In this document: positions 17,357-26,383 of the stretch, in pieces
How the letters are laid out: the number at the start of each line of letters is the position of its first letter
Position numbering within the stretch: position 1 is the stretch's first letter
Origin: Niallia circulans
GTDB lineage: Bacteria; Bacillota; Bacilli; Bacillales; Cytobacillaceae
Length of the DNA stretch: 64,000 nucleotides
Assembly (NCBI RefSeq): GCF_003726095.1
Contig: NZ_CP026031.1
Span: 1-64,000, forward strand
Reading direction: 5' to 3'
Notes under the pieces: model-generated
The model's input: only the letters and a program-made list of their open reading frames with translations
The model's database searches: none
What the model was told of the DNA's origin: nothing
Made by a program: the position numbers and the translations under genes

Positions 17357-17926
17357 CTATTTAGTAAATACTGGTTCTTTTTGCTTTAAATGCCCTTCAT
17401 CTTCTTCCAAAATATCGTCAAGATTAGTAAAGGATTTCTCAAAAATTTCAATGAAATTGTCCCCATAAATATGTTTAACAATAGTCATTATGTCTAAAAG
17501 CTCCGGAAACTTTCCATATAAATTCTTGATTGGTAAGGAGGCGGATAGAGCTGAACTGTTGCTTGGATTGTATTCTTCCATAATTTGAACAAACACTTTT
17601 TTACCTTTGTCAGTAAGGCAAATATACGTGTTTCTCTTATCATTTTCTTTTTTCGAGAATTCTAGTAGTCCTCTTTCTTCTAATTTCTTCGAAAAATTAA
17701 ATGCAGTTGAGACATGCATTACACCGAAATTTGCTACATCTGAAATAGAAGCGCCATTTAGCTGATAAGCAATCCAGAGTATATGGTGTTCATTAATATT
17801 TAAATCATATGGTTTAATCCAATTTTGCCAGTCCTTCTCAATCGCCTTCCATAATGCTTTACTAAGTTGTCCAATTCTTTGTGTGAAGAGTAAAGCGTCC
17901 TTCATTGAAATCTGACTTTCATCCAT
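17357..17926 (-). CDS. scoC: MarR-family transition-state regulator ScoC (Hpr)
   Basis: A 189-residue winged-helix regulator almost identical in the central region to B. subtilis ScoC/Hpr. The stretch from [10 protein letters not shown] through [33 protein letters not shown] and NDKRNTY contains the recognition helix and wing. ScoC represses extracellular protease genes, oligopeptide permeases and others in transition phase. The frame opens 26 codons further upstream, but GTAGGTGAATTTTGG precedes the ATG at 17926, giving the expected length. It sits near yhaH, serC and hit as in B. subtilis. Confidence 0.95.
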   Translation of the reverse strand: MDESQISMKDALLFTQRIGQLSKALWKAIEKDWQNWIKPYDLNINEHHILWIAYQLNGASISDVANFGVMHVSTAFNFSKKLEERGLLEFSKKENDKRNTYICLTDKGKKVFVQIMEEYNPSNSSALSASLPIKNLYGKFPELLDIMTIVKHIYGDNFIEIFEKSFTNLDDILEEDEGHLKQKEPVFTK

Positions 17927-18324
17927 CCAAAATTCACCTACTTTTCTGTTATCTATAAACATTATGCCAATAAAACAAAAATTAATAAAGATAAAAATTA
18001 ACAAAATTTTTAGAAATAAGAATTTTTCTTTTAAGTAAGCGCTTTATTGTATAAAAATGTAATGTAAGAAATAAAAATTCAGTAGTTGTCTATACATTTA
18101 CTCAGAAGAATGAAGGATAAAATAAGAATTAGTGATAAATAGTAAAAAAATGGAGAAGCAAAAGGGCCAAAAAGAATGAATAAAAAATTAAATTAGAATG
18201 AAAGAGATGTAAAGGTGGGAAAAGAAAAAACAAAATAAATAGGAGATAAAAAATTATACGGGAATAAGAATTAACATGTTATGTTAAAAAAAATAACATA
18301 GAAAGATAGTCTTTAAGAGGGTAG
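17927..18324. other. AT-rich scoC upstream region with a small palindrome
   Basis: About 400 bases of very A-rich sequence without a credible gene. It must hold the scoC promoter on the minus strand, which I could not place. A perfect inverted repeat TTAACATgttATGTTAA lies at 18271-18287, with a further TAACAT nearby; it could be an operator for scoC or simply AT-rich coincidence. Confidence 0.35.
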
Positions 18325-18363
18325 AAAAAAGGAGGAAGTCCATGTTAGAACTCCTCCTTTTTT
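18325..18363. terminator. Terminator of yhaH
   Basis: AAAAAAGGAGGA pairs with TCCTCCTTTTTT across a 15-base loop, T-rich on both strands; it ends the minus-strand yhaH transcript. Confidence 0.85.
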
Positions 18364-18396
18364 CTTAGCTTTTATGTATAAGTAAAAGCGATTAAA

Positions 18397-18747
18397 TTAT
18401 TTTAAATCATTTTCTAACTCATTAATCGTGGATTGTAACCCATCTAGCTCTTTTTGAAGTATTTCTTGATGTGGTTTTACTTCTTCCCGCCATGCTTCCA
18501 ATGAAAGCTTAAGATCTTCTATAAAAGTACTAAATACCGTTTTACCTTCTACTGTAGCTGTTTTAATAGAGTCTTTTATCTCATTTAAATCTAACTTTAA
18601 TTCTTGGATATGTTGAAGAAAAGCTTTTCCATTATCACTGCAGGCTTTTCTTACTTCTTTCCCTGAGTAAGGAGTAGTTAATAAGGTAGTGATTCCGGCT
18701 GCAATTCCTCCAATTAAAAATCCTGATAAGAATGATTTTGCGCTCAT
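18397..18747 (-). CDS. yhaH: YtxH domain-containing protein YhaH
   Basis: A 116-residue protein with an N-terminal membrane helix inside the YtxH signature (SFLSGFLIGGIAAGITTLLTTPYSGKEVR, residues 5-33) followed by a coiled-coil tail rich in Lys/Glu. YtxH proteins are stress-induced small membrane proteins of unclear role. It corresponds by place (between scoC and serC) to B. subtilis yhaH. An AGGTGTAAGAAAA site precedes the ATG. Confidence 0.8.
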   Translation of the reverse strand: MSAKSFLSGFLIGGIAAGITTLLTTPYSGKEVRKACSDNGKAFLQHIQELKLDLNEIKDSIKTATVEGKTVFSTFIEDLKLSLEAWREEVKPHQEILQKELDGLQSTINELENDLK

Positions 18748-18834
18748 TTTTCTTACACCTCGCTCTTTTTCACCATTATAACGTATTCAAGCCATCATTA
18801 CTATTGTTAAGGGTATTCTATAGATAAAGTCTTC

Positions 18835-19920
18835 TTATTGATGATACTTGAGCTGAAAATCCCTCATAAATGTACTTAATGCTACTACATGTTCGAGGGG
18901 AACGGCATTATAAATTGAAGCTCGGCAGCCGCCTACAGAGCGATGGCCGTTTAGACCAACAAATCCTGCTTCCTTAGCTTCTCTTAAGAAATCTTTTGTA
19001 AGATCTTCTGTCTGCAAAGTAAAAGTAACATTCATTTTAGAACGACTTGTTTTTTCTGCATGACCGCGATAAAAACCATTGCTTTGATCGATTACTTCAT
19101 ATAAATGCTTAGCTTTTTCATTATTGATGTTAGCAATACCTTCCACTCCACCTTGTTTTTCTACCCATTTTAGAACAAGGGATAAAAGGTAAATCCCTAA
19201 AGTTGGCGGAGTATTGAATAAAGAATTATTTTTAGCGTGTGTATGATAACTTAACATTGTTGGCAAAGTAGAATCTTCTTTGATTAAATCTTTTCGAATG
19301 ATGACTACAGTTACTCCAGAGGGGCCAAGGTTTTTCTGGGCGCCGGCATAAATAATTCCAAATTGTGAAACATCAATTGGTGTGCTTAAAATATCACTAG
19401 ACATGTCCGCAATTAAAGGGACAGATAAATTGCTTGGATAGCTGCTCCATTGGGTGCCAAAAATTGTATTGTTGCTAGTGATATGGAGATATGCCGCGTC
19501 ATCTGGTATGTTCATCTGTTCATGGGCAGGGATATAGGTATAGTTATCGTTTTTACTTGAAGTTGAAATGGCTGTATTACCAAGCTTGGAGGCTTCCTTC
19601 ATGGCCTTTTCTGACCATACTCCAGTGAGAGCGTAATAAGCTGTTTGACTTTTAGGAAGCAAGTTCATTGGGATCATTGTAAATTGAAGACTTGCTCCAC
19701 CTTGTAAAAAAAGAATTTCGTAATTATCTGGTATAGAAAGCAGAGATTTAAGGAGTTCCTTTGCTTCATTATGTACAGCTTCATAATCTTTGCTACGGTG
19801 ACTTAATTCCATTAAAGACATGCCTGTATCATTAAAATTTAACCAATGCTCCTTTGCCTCGTGTAAAACCCATTCTGGTAAAGCTGCAGGACCTGCATTA
19901 AAGTTATATGCTCTTTTCAA
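18835..19920 (-). CDS. serC: 3-phosphoserine/phosphohydroxythreonine transaminase SerC
   Basis: A 361-residue PLP enzyme of full family length. The start YNFNAGPAALP, the FLQGGASLQF phosphate-binding loop, the PLP lysine K196 in YAGAQKNLGPSG, and the C-terminal GLNGHRSVGGCRAS are all intact. It converts 3-phosphohydroxypyruvate to phosphoserine in serine synthesis and also serves pyridoxal phosphate synthesis. The start has AGGAGGAAAGAACG. It is separated from hit by a terminator. Confidence 0.97.
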   Translation of the reverse strand: MKRAYNFNAGPAALPEWVLHEAKEHWLNFNDTGMSLMELSHRSKDYEAVHNEAKELLKSLLSIPDNYEILFLQGGASLQFTMIPMNLLPKSQTAYYALTGVWSEKAMKEASKLGNTAISTSSKNDNYTYIPAHEQMNIPDDAAYLHITSNNTIFGTQWSSYPSNLSVPLIADMSSDILSTPIDVSQFGIIYAGAQKNLGPSGVTVVIIRKDLIKEDSTLPTMLSYHTHAKNNSLFNTPPTLGIYLLSLVLKWVEKQGGVEGIANINNEKAKHLYEVIDQSNGFYRGHAEKTSRSKMNVTFTLQTEDLTKDFLREAKEAGFVGLNGHRSVGGCRASIYNAVPLEHVVALSTFMRDFQLKYHQ

Positions 19921-20023
19921 CGTTCTTTCCTCCTAAATTAACTTTTCAAAATAATAAAGCGTTAAAGACAAAAAGATTACCCTTATACTAACAAATTCAG
20001 CTGATTTGTACAGATGAAAAAAA

Positions 20024-20060
20024 CACCTTTTTGAAAAAGTGAGAATTTTTCAAAAAGATG
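20024..20060 (-). terminator. Terminator of hit
   Basis: CATCTTTTTGAAAAA/TTTTTCAAAAAGGTG on the minus strand (one T-G wobble) is followed by seven T residues. On the plus strand the wobble becomes a mismatch, so it favours minus-strand transcripts, that is hit. The rest of the 19921-20230 gap shows nothing else. Confidence 0.75.
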
Positions 20061-20230
20061 CTTTGTTTTTTCATACTATTAGAAAAATATTTCCTTCCAG
20101 ATACTAGAATCTCCTTAGTCGTTGTTTAAGGAAGAGAGCGGTAATCTAATAAAAATGAAACTATTATTAAATAGCTTTTGAAAATATGAATTTTTTTAGA
20201 AAATTTTTTGAAGAGAATAAGCTAATGGAC

Positions 20231-20653
20231 TTATCTTACTTTAGAATTAATTTTTTCTGCAATCTCTGTCAGCTCTTCATTTGAATATCCATCAAAATTT
20301 GTTTTCCAAACAGCTCCAAAACCATCTCCTTTTCCATAACGTGGAATAAGGTGCATATGATAATGGAAAACAGATTGTCCGGCTTTTTCACCATTGTTGT
20401 TAAGGAGATTTAAACCAATTGGTTCATAAACTTCTTTAATGGCAGAAGCAATACTTGGCACAACTTCAAATAGATTGCTTGCAATTTCAGGAGTTAATTC
20501 ATAGACATCCTTTACATGTCTTTTTGGTATCACCAATGTATGTCCTTTAGTAACTTGGCTAATATCTAAGAACGCCATTACATGTTCATTTTCAAAAACC
20601 TTTTTTGACGGAATTTCTCCAGCAATTATTTTGCAAAAAATACAATCACTCAT
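20231..20653 (-). CDS. hit: HIT family nucleotide hydrolase
   Basis: A 140-residue histidine-triad protein. Zinc-type cysteines are present in CIFCKI at the start, and the catalytic triad is H97-x-H99-x-H101 (FHYHMHLIPR). Family members hydrolyse nucleotide phosphoramidates or dinucleoside polyphosphates. The ATG at 20653 follows GGAAGGTATTTTT and gives the classic start MSDCIFCKI. It is divergent from ecsA across a long intergenic region containing tandem repeats, as hit and ecsA are arranged in B. subtilis. Confidence 0.95.
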   Translation of the reverse strand: MSDCIFCKIIAGEIPSKKVFENEHVMAFLDISQVTKGHTLVIPKRHVKDVYELTPEIASNLFEVVPSIASAIKEVYEPIGLNLLNNNGEKAGQSVFHYHMHLIPRYGKGDGFGAVWKTNFDGYSNEELTEIAEKINSKVR

Positions 20654-20886
20654 AAAAATACCTTCCTTCATTATGTATTATCAATATTTTAACACAGGAA
20701 CTATTTTATTGAACAACAAAAGGAAGAGGGTGCCTTGTAAAGGATCCTCTTATATGGATTGTCCAAGCGAGAAGTTTGAATAAACCTCTTTACTATGGAT
20801 ATACATAATAAGAATACCTTTTAAGGACACCCTCTATTGAAGGAGAGAACTTCTATTTAACGTTATTTAGGGTTCTTCTCTTTGAT

Positions 20887-21240
20887 AAACACCTCATTTA
20901 AAAAATGAATTGTGTTAAGCTTTAGAGAAATCGATCATTGTTCAAACGAACCATCCCCTTAAAATGTCTTTATATGTCAAAAACGTATAAAGAATGGATG
21001 ACTGTCTGCGACAAACACCTCATTTCAAAGTGGAAATGAATTAGGCTGTTTTCTTAATGAAGCAGCTTGGTGTTACTGATCTTCTGTTCCTATCTTGCTT
21101 ATGCAAGGCAAACATCCCCTTTTATAAACGAATGGAAGCTTTTTTTAAAGAATCTGTATAGAATCTTTTGCAAACACCTCATTTAATATTGGAGTTATAC
21201 TGCAATATTTCTTTGGTGCTCCCCTTCAATAAATAGAATG
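20887..21240. repeat. Three tandem copies of a structured C-rich motif (candidate small RNAs)
   Basis: The 13-mer AAACACCTCATTT occurs at 20887, 21013 and 21172. In each copy AACAC(C) can pair with a downstream (G)GTGTT or GGTG (20912, 21069, 21215), enclosing a hairpin: TCATTT/AAATGA in copy 1, TCATTTC/GAAATGA plus a second GCTGTTT/GAAGCAGC hairpin in copy 2, AATATTG/CAATATT in copy 3. Each copy then has a pyrimidine tract CATCCCCTT (20952, 21113) or CTCCCCTT (21219) and a later GAATG. Copies 1 and 2 carry a small hairpin just before the tract. No reading frame is plausible. The strand is undetermined. The whole 20654-21351 gap otherwise contains only the hit and ecsA promoters, which I could not fix. 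Confidence 0.55.
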
Positions 21241-21351
21241 TCCCGAACAAAATTTTATATACGAAAGAAATAAAAATTTTTCTGTGCAATCATTTTTATT
21301 TAAGCAAGAATGTTGTTAAACTATAGATAATACATATTGGAGGTACAATAG

Positions 21352-22092
21352 ATGGCGTTGTTAGAAATAAAGAATGTTACCGGAGGATATACGCGCAATC
21401 CTGTCTTAAAGGATATTTCCTTTTCCATTCATGCGAATGAAATGGTTGGCTTAATCGGATTAAACGGTGCTGGAAAAAGTACAACTATTCGTCATATCAT
21501 TGGATTGATGGAGCCGCATAAAGGAGAAATCCTTATAAATGGCAAGACGTTTGAAGGCGATAAAGAGGCATATCGAAAGGAATTTACCTTTGTACCTGAA
21601 ACGCCTATTTTATATGATGAATTGACATTAGAAGAACATTTAAGAATAACTGCTATGGCTTATGGATTGTCAGAGTCTGACTATCAAAAGAGAATGGAAA
21701 TATTATTAAAAGAATTTCGGATGGAAAAAAGACTAAAATGGTTTCCTGCTCATTTTTCGAAAGGAATGAAGCAGAAGGTAATGATTATGTGTGCTTTTCT
21801 AGTGGAACCTTCTCTCTATATAGTGGATGAACCGTTTGTCGGATTAGATCCTCTTGGAATTCAATCGTTATTAGATCAACTAAAAATAATGAAGGATAGG
21901 GGAGCAGGGATTCTAATGTCTACACACATTCTTGCTACAGCCGAAAGATATTGTGATCGGATTATTATTATTCATGAAGGCCAAATAAAGAGTCAAGGAA
22001 CCATGGAGGAATTAAGGACAGCCTTTAACATGCCAAATGCAACATTGGATGATATTTATATCTATCTTACAAAGGAAGAAGAACATGTTTGA
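21352..22092 (+). CDS. ecsA: ABC transporter ATP-binding protein EcsA
   Basis: A 246-residue ATPase with Walker A GLNGAGKST (residues 36-44), signature FSKGMKQKV in place of LSGGQ, Walker B LYIVDEPFVGLDP and H-loop STHILATAE. It matches EcsA of B. subtilis, required for normal secretion, competence, sporulation and RasP-dependent intramembrane proteolysis. The start has TTGGAGGTACAAT. The end overlaps ecsB by eight bases. Confidence 0.95.
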   Translation: MALLEIKNVTGGYTRNPVLKDISFSIHANEMVGLIGLNGAGKSTTIRHIIGLMEPHKGEILINGKTFEGDKEAYRKEFTFVPETPILYDELTLEEHLRITAMAYGLSESDYQKRMEILLKEFRMEKRLKWFPAHFSKGMKQKVMIMCAFLVEPSLYIVDEPFVGLDPLGIQSLLDQLKIMKDRGAGILMSTHILATAERYCDRIIIIHEGQIKSQGTMEELRTAFNMPNATLDDIYIYLTKEEEHV

Positions 22093-23305
22093 ATTTAATG
22101 AGAAGCAGTTATGGAGAGAGAGAGCTGGGCAGACAGCAAAAGAATATAGTCAATATTTAAAGTACATTTTTAATGGCCATGTTGTCATCGTTTTAGTTTT
22201 TTTACTAGGGACTGGAGCCTTCTATTATCAAGCATGGTTAAAAACGATTTCGAATGACTTCCCTGTTGCGCTTATTATGAGCATTATCCTTACTCTTTTT
22301 ATGACAAATAGTCCAACCTATACTTTTTTAAAGGATGCTGACCGGATATTTTTAATTGCGGTTGAAACCAAAATGAAAAGATATTTTCTCCAATCTATGT
22401 TGGTTAGCTTTGTCCTTCAAGGTTACTTGCTTGTCATCATTCTTGCTGCCTTGATGCCACTATATGCGCAAGTACACGGTGGTGATTTTAGTCGTTTTTG
22501 GTATTTACTTATTGTGTTATTGATAAGTAAAGGAGCTAATTTACTGATTCGCTGGCATATACAATACTATGTAAATGTGCGTTATCATCATATAGATAGT
22601 GTTGTGAGATTCTTGATTAATTTAGCTATTTTGTATTTATTGTTTGCTGACTCTTCTCCGTTATTTATTCTTGCCCTTCTTCTAATTATGGCTTTCTTGC
22701 TTATTTATTTTCAGAAGGCGACAAGCAATAAAGGCGTAAAATGGGAATATTTAATTGAGCAAGATGAAAAAAGACTAGCCTCTTTCTATCGCTTTGCCAA
22801 TATGTTTACAGAGGTACCGAAGTTAAGAAATCGTATAAAACGAAGACGTTTTCTAGATGTATTATTTAGTCGTGTTTCATTTGCAAGAGAAAACGTATTT
22901 ACGCATTTATACTGGAGAACCTATGTCCGTGCAGGGGATTATTTGGGCTTAACGGTTCGGTTAACATTGATAAGTGGAATTTTTATTTTTTTCTTATCTT
23001 TTGGACCTGGACAAGTGTTCATAAGTGTATTATTTGTTTTCTTAACAGGCCTGCAGCTGTTACCGCTTTGGAATGCCTATGATAATAAATTGTGGATTAC
23101 TATTTATCCGGTGGCAGCCTCTCTTAGAGAAAAATCATTTAAACAAATCTTAGCAGCAATTTTAAGTTGTCAAGGTATCATTTTGTCTCTAATTATTGCC
23201 TTAAAAGGAGATTGGATGTATGCATTGATTTCTTTAGTAGTTAATATTGTTTTTATTATCTTTTTTACTCTGTTTTATATTAATAAAAAATTGAAAAAGG
23301 GATAA
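22085..23305 (+). CDS. ecsB: ABC transporter permease EcsB
   Basis: A 406-residue membrane protein (B. subtilis EcsB is 408) with about eight membrane segments and a cytoplasmic basic loop (RNRIKRRRFLDVLFSRVSF). It is the membrane partner of EcsA. The ATG at 22085 follows AAAGGAAGAAGAAC and overlaps the ecsA stop, so the longer frame starting at 22037 is an artefact. It is followed by a terminator before ecsC. Confidence 0.93.
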   Translation: MFEFNEKQLWRERAGQTAKEYSQYLKYIFNGHVVIVLVFLLGTGAFYYQAWLKTISNDFPVALIMSIILTLFMTNSPTYTFLKDADRIFLIAVETKMKRYFLQSMLVSFVLQGYLLVIILAALMPLYAQVHGGDFSRFWYLLIVLLISKGANLLIRWHIQYYVNVRYHHIDSVVRFLINLAILYLLFADSSPLFILALLLIMAFLLIYFQKATSNKGVKWEYLIEQDEKRLASFYRFANMFTEVPKLRNRIKRRRFLDVLFSRVSFARENVFTHLYWRTYVRAGDYLGLTVRLTLISGIFIFFLSFGPGQVFISVLFVFLTGLQLLPLWNAYDNKLWITIYPVAASLREKSFKQILAAILSCQGIILSLIIALKGDWMYALISLVVNIVFIIFFTLFYINKKLKKG

Positions 23306-23313
23306 TAGAAGAG

Positions 23314-23358
23314 GAGGAGCTTAAACCTTAGTGTGTATAGAAGGGAAGCTCCTTTTTT
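23314..23358 (+). terminator. Terminator after ecsB
   Basis: GGAGCTT/AAGCTCC with a 23-base loop and six T residues. It may partly uncouple ecsC from ecsAB. Confidence 0.7.
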
Positions 23359-23427
23359 AATAATTAACTTCAAAAATAAGGAACCATTTTTTAGATGGAA
23401 CGTAAGCATAAGCAAGGAGGAAGATAA

Positions 23428-24147
23428 ATGAATGAATATGAACAAAGAGCATTAAAAGAAGTAGAAGAGTGGAAATGGAAAATCCAAAAACGGTCTTCTA
23501 TTTTAAATAGAGTATCCAAAAAGGCGCAAAATAAAATAAATTCTTATATACCGGCTAAAGTTCATCAAACCCTTACGGAAGCAATTAAACAGATGATTCA
23601 AGCAACACTTGCTGGCAGCAATATTATCAAGAAAAAAAATCCATCTATCTTCCGTTCTTTGCAAGGAAAAGATGAAGAGTTAACGAAAAAAATAAGTCAA
23701 TTTCAAAAGATTGCTGTTGTAGAAGGTGCCGGAACGGGGGCTGGTGGGATATTGCTTGGATTGGCTGATTTTCCATTATTGCTTTCGATCAAAATGAACT
23801 TTTTAATGGAAGCCGCAGCCACATATGGTTACGATACGGATCAAGTGGAAGAAAGAATCTATTTGCTCTATATCTTTCAGTTAGCTTTTTCAAGTGAAGA
23901 AAAACGAAGAGAAGTTTTAGAGATAATAGAGAATTGGGAAGAAGAAAAGCACAGAGTTGCTACCCTTAATTGGCAGGATTTACAGCAGGAATATCGAGAT
24001 TTTATTGATTTTGTAAAAATGCTGCAATTGGTGCCAGGAATTGGGGCAGCTGTGGGTGCCTACGCTAATTATAATTTAATGGATCAATTGGGAGAAGCAG
24101 CTAAAAATGTTTATCGCTGGCGTTACTTTCAGGAACAAAACAAATGA
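23428..24147 (+). CDS. ecsC: EcsC family protein
   Basis: A 239-residue protein with the EcsC-family core: a glycine/alanine-rich amphipathic or membrane segment VVEGAGTGAGGILLGLADFPLLLS (about residues 98-121) and a second near the C-terminus (LVPGIGAAVGAYANYNLM). It is the third ecs gene; its function is unknown and it is dispensable in B. subtilis. The start has AGGAGGAAGATAA. Confidence 0.92.
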   Translation: MNEYEQRALKEVEEWKWKIQKRSSILNRVSKKAQNKINSYIPAKVHQTLTEAIKQMIQATLAGSNIIKKKNPSIFRSLQGKDEELTKKISQFQKIAVVEGAGTGAGGILLGLADFPLLLSIKMNFLMEAAATYGYDTDQVEERIYLLYIFQLAFSSEEKRREVLEIIENWEEEKHRVATLNWQDLQQEYRDFIDFVKMLQLVPGIGAAVGAYANYNLMDQLGEAAKNVYRWRYFQEQNK

Positions 24148-24187
24148 AAAAGGAAGGATTCGGTGTTTAGAATCTCTTCCTTTTTTT
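24147..24187. terminator. Bidirectional terminator between ecsC and yhaA
   Basis: AAAAAGGAAG and CTTCCTTTTTTT pair with an inner ATTC/GAAT, T-rich on both strands, between convergent genes. Confidence 0.8.
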
Positions 24188-24194
24188 ATAAATT

Positions 24195-25403
24195 TTATGA
24201 ATTTAAGTTAGTCCTAGCCTTTGCTGGGCTTAAGGAAATATTATAAGTAATAGCAGTAGAACCTAATGTTTTTGCGGCAATAAGCATAGCTTCTTCATTA
24301 ATATCAAATTTAGGATGGTGGTGCGGATAAGTCGGACCATTTGTATCGGGCATTGCTCCTGTAAAGAAAAAGGTACCTTTTACATGCTGCAGATAATAAG
24401 AGAAGTCCTCGCCAGTTAATTCCGGTTCTCCTTCTAGGACGATCACTCCCGGAACTTTTTCCGCACAATGAGCTAAAAGGGAGGTTTCCTCAGGATGATT
24501 AACGACTGCTGGATAGCCGTCATCGTAATCATATTCATACGTACTATTTGCTGTATAGCACGTGCCTTTTATTACTCTCTCCAGCTCTTCCTTGATAAGT
24601 AATTGCGTTTCTTCATCAAACGTCCGGACTGTTCCCCCTAGGATCGCTGTGTCAGCAATTACATTAAAAGCATTACCAGATTCAAGGTAGCCTACTGTTA
24701 AAACGGCATGGTGGATAGGATTTACTTTTCTGCTGACAATTTGTTGAAGGTTAAGGACCAGTTGAGATGCGGTAACAAGAGAATCCTTCGTTTTGTGCGG
24801 CTGTGCTCCATGTCCCCCTTGACCTTGGATTTTAATTTTAAATTCATCTGCTGCTGCCATCATGGGTCCTGCTTTATAGGAAATAGTCCCTGTGGGAAGT
24901 GTAGCCCATAAATGAGTGCCAAATATAGCCTCCACATTTTCCAGGCAGCCTGCTTCAATCATCGCTTTTGCTCCACCTGGATTTGATTCTTCAGCATGCT
25001 GGTGAATAAAAACAAAATTCCCTGCTAATTCTTCTTTAAACTCATTTATTACTTTAGCAAGTATTAATAAGGTTGCAGTATGCCCATCATGACCACAGGC
25101 GTGCATGACACCTGAAACCTTTGACTTATAAGCAACATTCTTTTCATCATGGATTGGAAGAGCGTCAAAATCAGCACGGAGCGCAACTGTTTTGCCAGGT
25201 TTCCCCCCTGATATTTTTGCGACTACTCCATTACCTCCGACGTTTCCTGTAACTTGAATTCCTAATTTTTCATAGAAAGAGATGATATATTGAGCTGTTT
25301 TAATCTCTTTGAATGATAATTCAGGGTATTGATGAAGGTATCTCCGTATTTTAACCATTTCATTATAATAGTTATCTAGTTGTTCCCATATAATTTGTAA
25401 CAT
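24195..25403 (-). CDS. yhaA: M20 family amidohydrolase YhaA
   Basis: A 402-residue metallo-amidohydrolase of the IAA-amino-acid hydrolase/hippurate hydrolase group. Visible metal-site motifs are VALRADFDALP, HACGHDGHTA, HQHAEESNPGGAKAMIEAG, the dimerisation-domain GGHGAQPHKTKDS, and the final HHHPKFDINEEAM. It probably deacylates N-acyl amino acids; in Bacillus such enzymes act on N-acetyl-cysteine-type or related compounds. ATG at 25403 has GAGGTGGAAGAG upstream and is preferred over the GTG three codons earlier. Same relative position as B. subtilis yhaA. Confidence 0.87.
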   Translation of the reverse strand: MLQIIWEQLDNYYNEMVKIRRYLHQYPELSFKEIKTAQYIISFYEKLGIQVTGNVGGNGVVAKISGGKPGKTVALRADFDALPIHDEKNVAYKSKVSGVMHACGHDGHTATLLILAKVINEFKEELAGNFVFIHQHAEESNPGGAKAMIEAGCLENVEAIFGTHLWATLPTGTISYKAGPMMAAADEFKIKIQGQGGHGAQPHKTKDSLVTASQLVLNLQQIVSRKVNPIHHAVLTVGYLESGNAFNVIADTAILGGTVRTFDEETQLLIKEELERVIKGTCYTANSTYEYDYDDGYPAVVNHPEETSLLAHCAEKVPGVIVLEGEPELTGEDFSYYLQHVKGTFFFTGAMPDTNGPTYPHHHPKFDINEEAMLIAAKTLGSTAITYNISLSPAKARTNLNS

Positions 25404-25570
25404 CTCTTCCACCTCGTTTGACTATTTAGAATATTTTTATTATAGCATGTAGTAATAAAGAAGAGAGGTGGAAAGCGAATAAACTATTACGTTTCGTAAA
25501 GATTATGCCTATTCTTATAAGAGGGATGTTGTTAAAATAAGGTTAAAATGAAATTCATTTAGGAGGAATT

Positions 25571-26239
25571 ATGGATATTAGAAAATCAAAAATGGCCTGG
25601 GTATTAATTATCGTGTCATTCTTATTGTTTATCCTGCTAATCCTAGCTGTAAATGGACAAGCAATATTAGCATTTGATACAGAACTAGCCCATTTTATAC
25701 ATACATTATTTCCAGCTAGTTTTCTTCTTTTTTGGGAAGGCATGTCATCCATTGCAGATAAAATAGGCATTGGAATTATCGCTTTCCTATTTATTCTTTT
25801 TCTTTGGTGGAAAAAGAAAGATTTTGTAGGAATTGCAGCATTTGTCTTTTGTGTTGGACTAGGAAATGAACTGAATAAGTGGGTGAAAGATTTAGTGGCA
25901 AGACCTAGACCTATAGCTGCTGCAGCATTAGAGACAGACAGCTATAGTTTTCCTAGTGGGCATGCAATGGTAGGTTTACTCCTGTATCTATTTATTGCAC
26001 ATATTCTAGCGAAAGAAATAAAAGGGAATGCAGGAAAGCTGATTTTGGCAGCTATTGCTTTTATGGTCATTTTGCTAATTGGTATAAGCAGAATTGTTTT
26101 AGAGGCCCACTATCCAACAGATGTTATTGGCGGTTATTTATTAGGAGGGATCTGGCTGTTTGTATGGGTAGGTCTTTATGAAACATTTTATGATCGATTT
26201 CATAAACAAAAAGGAGCAGGAACAAAACTAAGTAGCTAA
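25571..26239 (+). CDS. PAP2 family phosphatase
   Basis: A 222-residue membrane protein with six helices and the three PAP2 motifs: KDLVARPRP, SFPSGHA and SRIVLEAHYPTDVIGG, all catalytic residues intact. It is likely an undecaprenyl-pyrophosphate or other lipid phosphate phosphatase. The ATG follows AGGAGGAATT. It lies between yhaA and the YhfA-like gene, where B. subtilis has no PAP2 gene to my memory. Confidence 0.9.
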   Translation: MDIRKSKMAWVLIIVSFLLFILLILAVNGQAILAFDTELAHFIHTLFPASFLLFWEGMSSIADKIGIGIIAFLFILFLWWKKKDFVGIAAFVFCVGLGNELNKWVKDLVARPRPIAAAALETDSYSFPSGHAMVGLLLYLFIAHILAKEIKGNAGKLILAAIAFMVILLIGISRIVLEAHYPTDVIGGYLLGGIWLFVWVGLYETFYDRFHKQKGAGTKLSS

Positions 26240-26291
26240 TGGATAAAGAAGTGATAGAAAATTACATGGAACTTCTTTTAAAAAAGTTTAA

Positions 26292-26347
26292 AAACCCAAA
26301 TAATTATACGAACTAATCTTAACATCTTCGTATAATCATTTGGGTTT
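26292..26347. terminator. Palindromic bidirectional terminator, repeat family copy 1
   Basis: AAACCCAAAT-a-ATTATACGA pairs with TCGTATAAT-c-ATTTGGGTTT around a loop containing TTAACAT. It separates convergent genes. An element with the same arms and the same central TTAACAT occurs at 59660-59718, also between convergent genes. Confidence 0.8.
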
Positions 26348-26383
26348 GCCAGTAAAAATAATTTTTAACTGATTATCGTTTTG

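Noticed and set aside
20942..20951. GTTC-N4-GAAC as a LexA site in the hit-ecsA gap
   Set aside because: The half-sites are inverted relative to GAAC-N4-GTTC; it is a small hairpin of the repeat unit.
20887..21240. CRISPR array between hit and ecsA
   Set aside because: Repeats are 13 bp, spaced 126 and 159 bp apart, with structured rather than unique spacers, and no cas genes are present.
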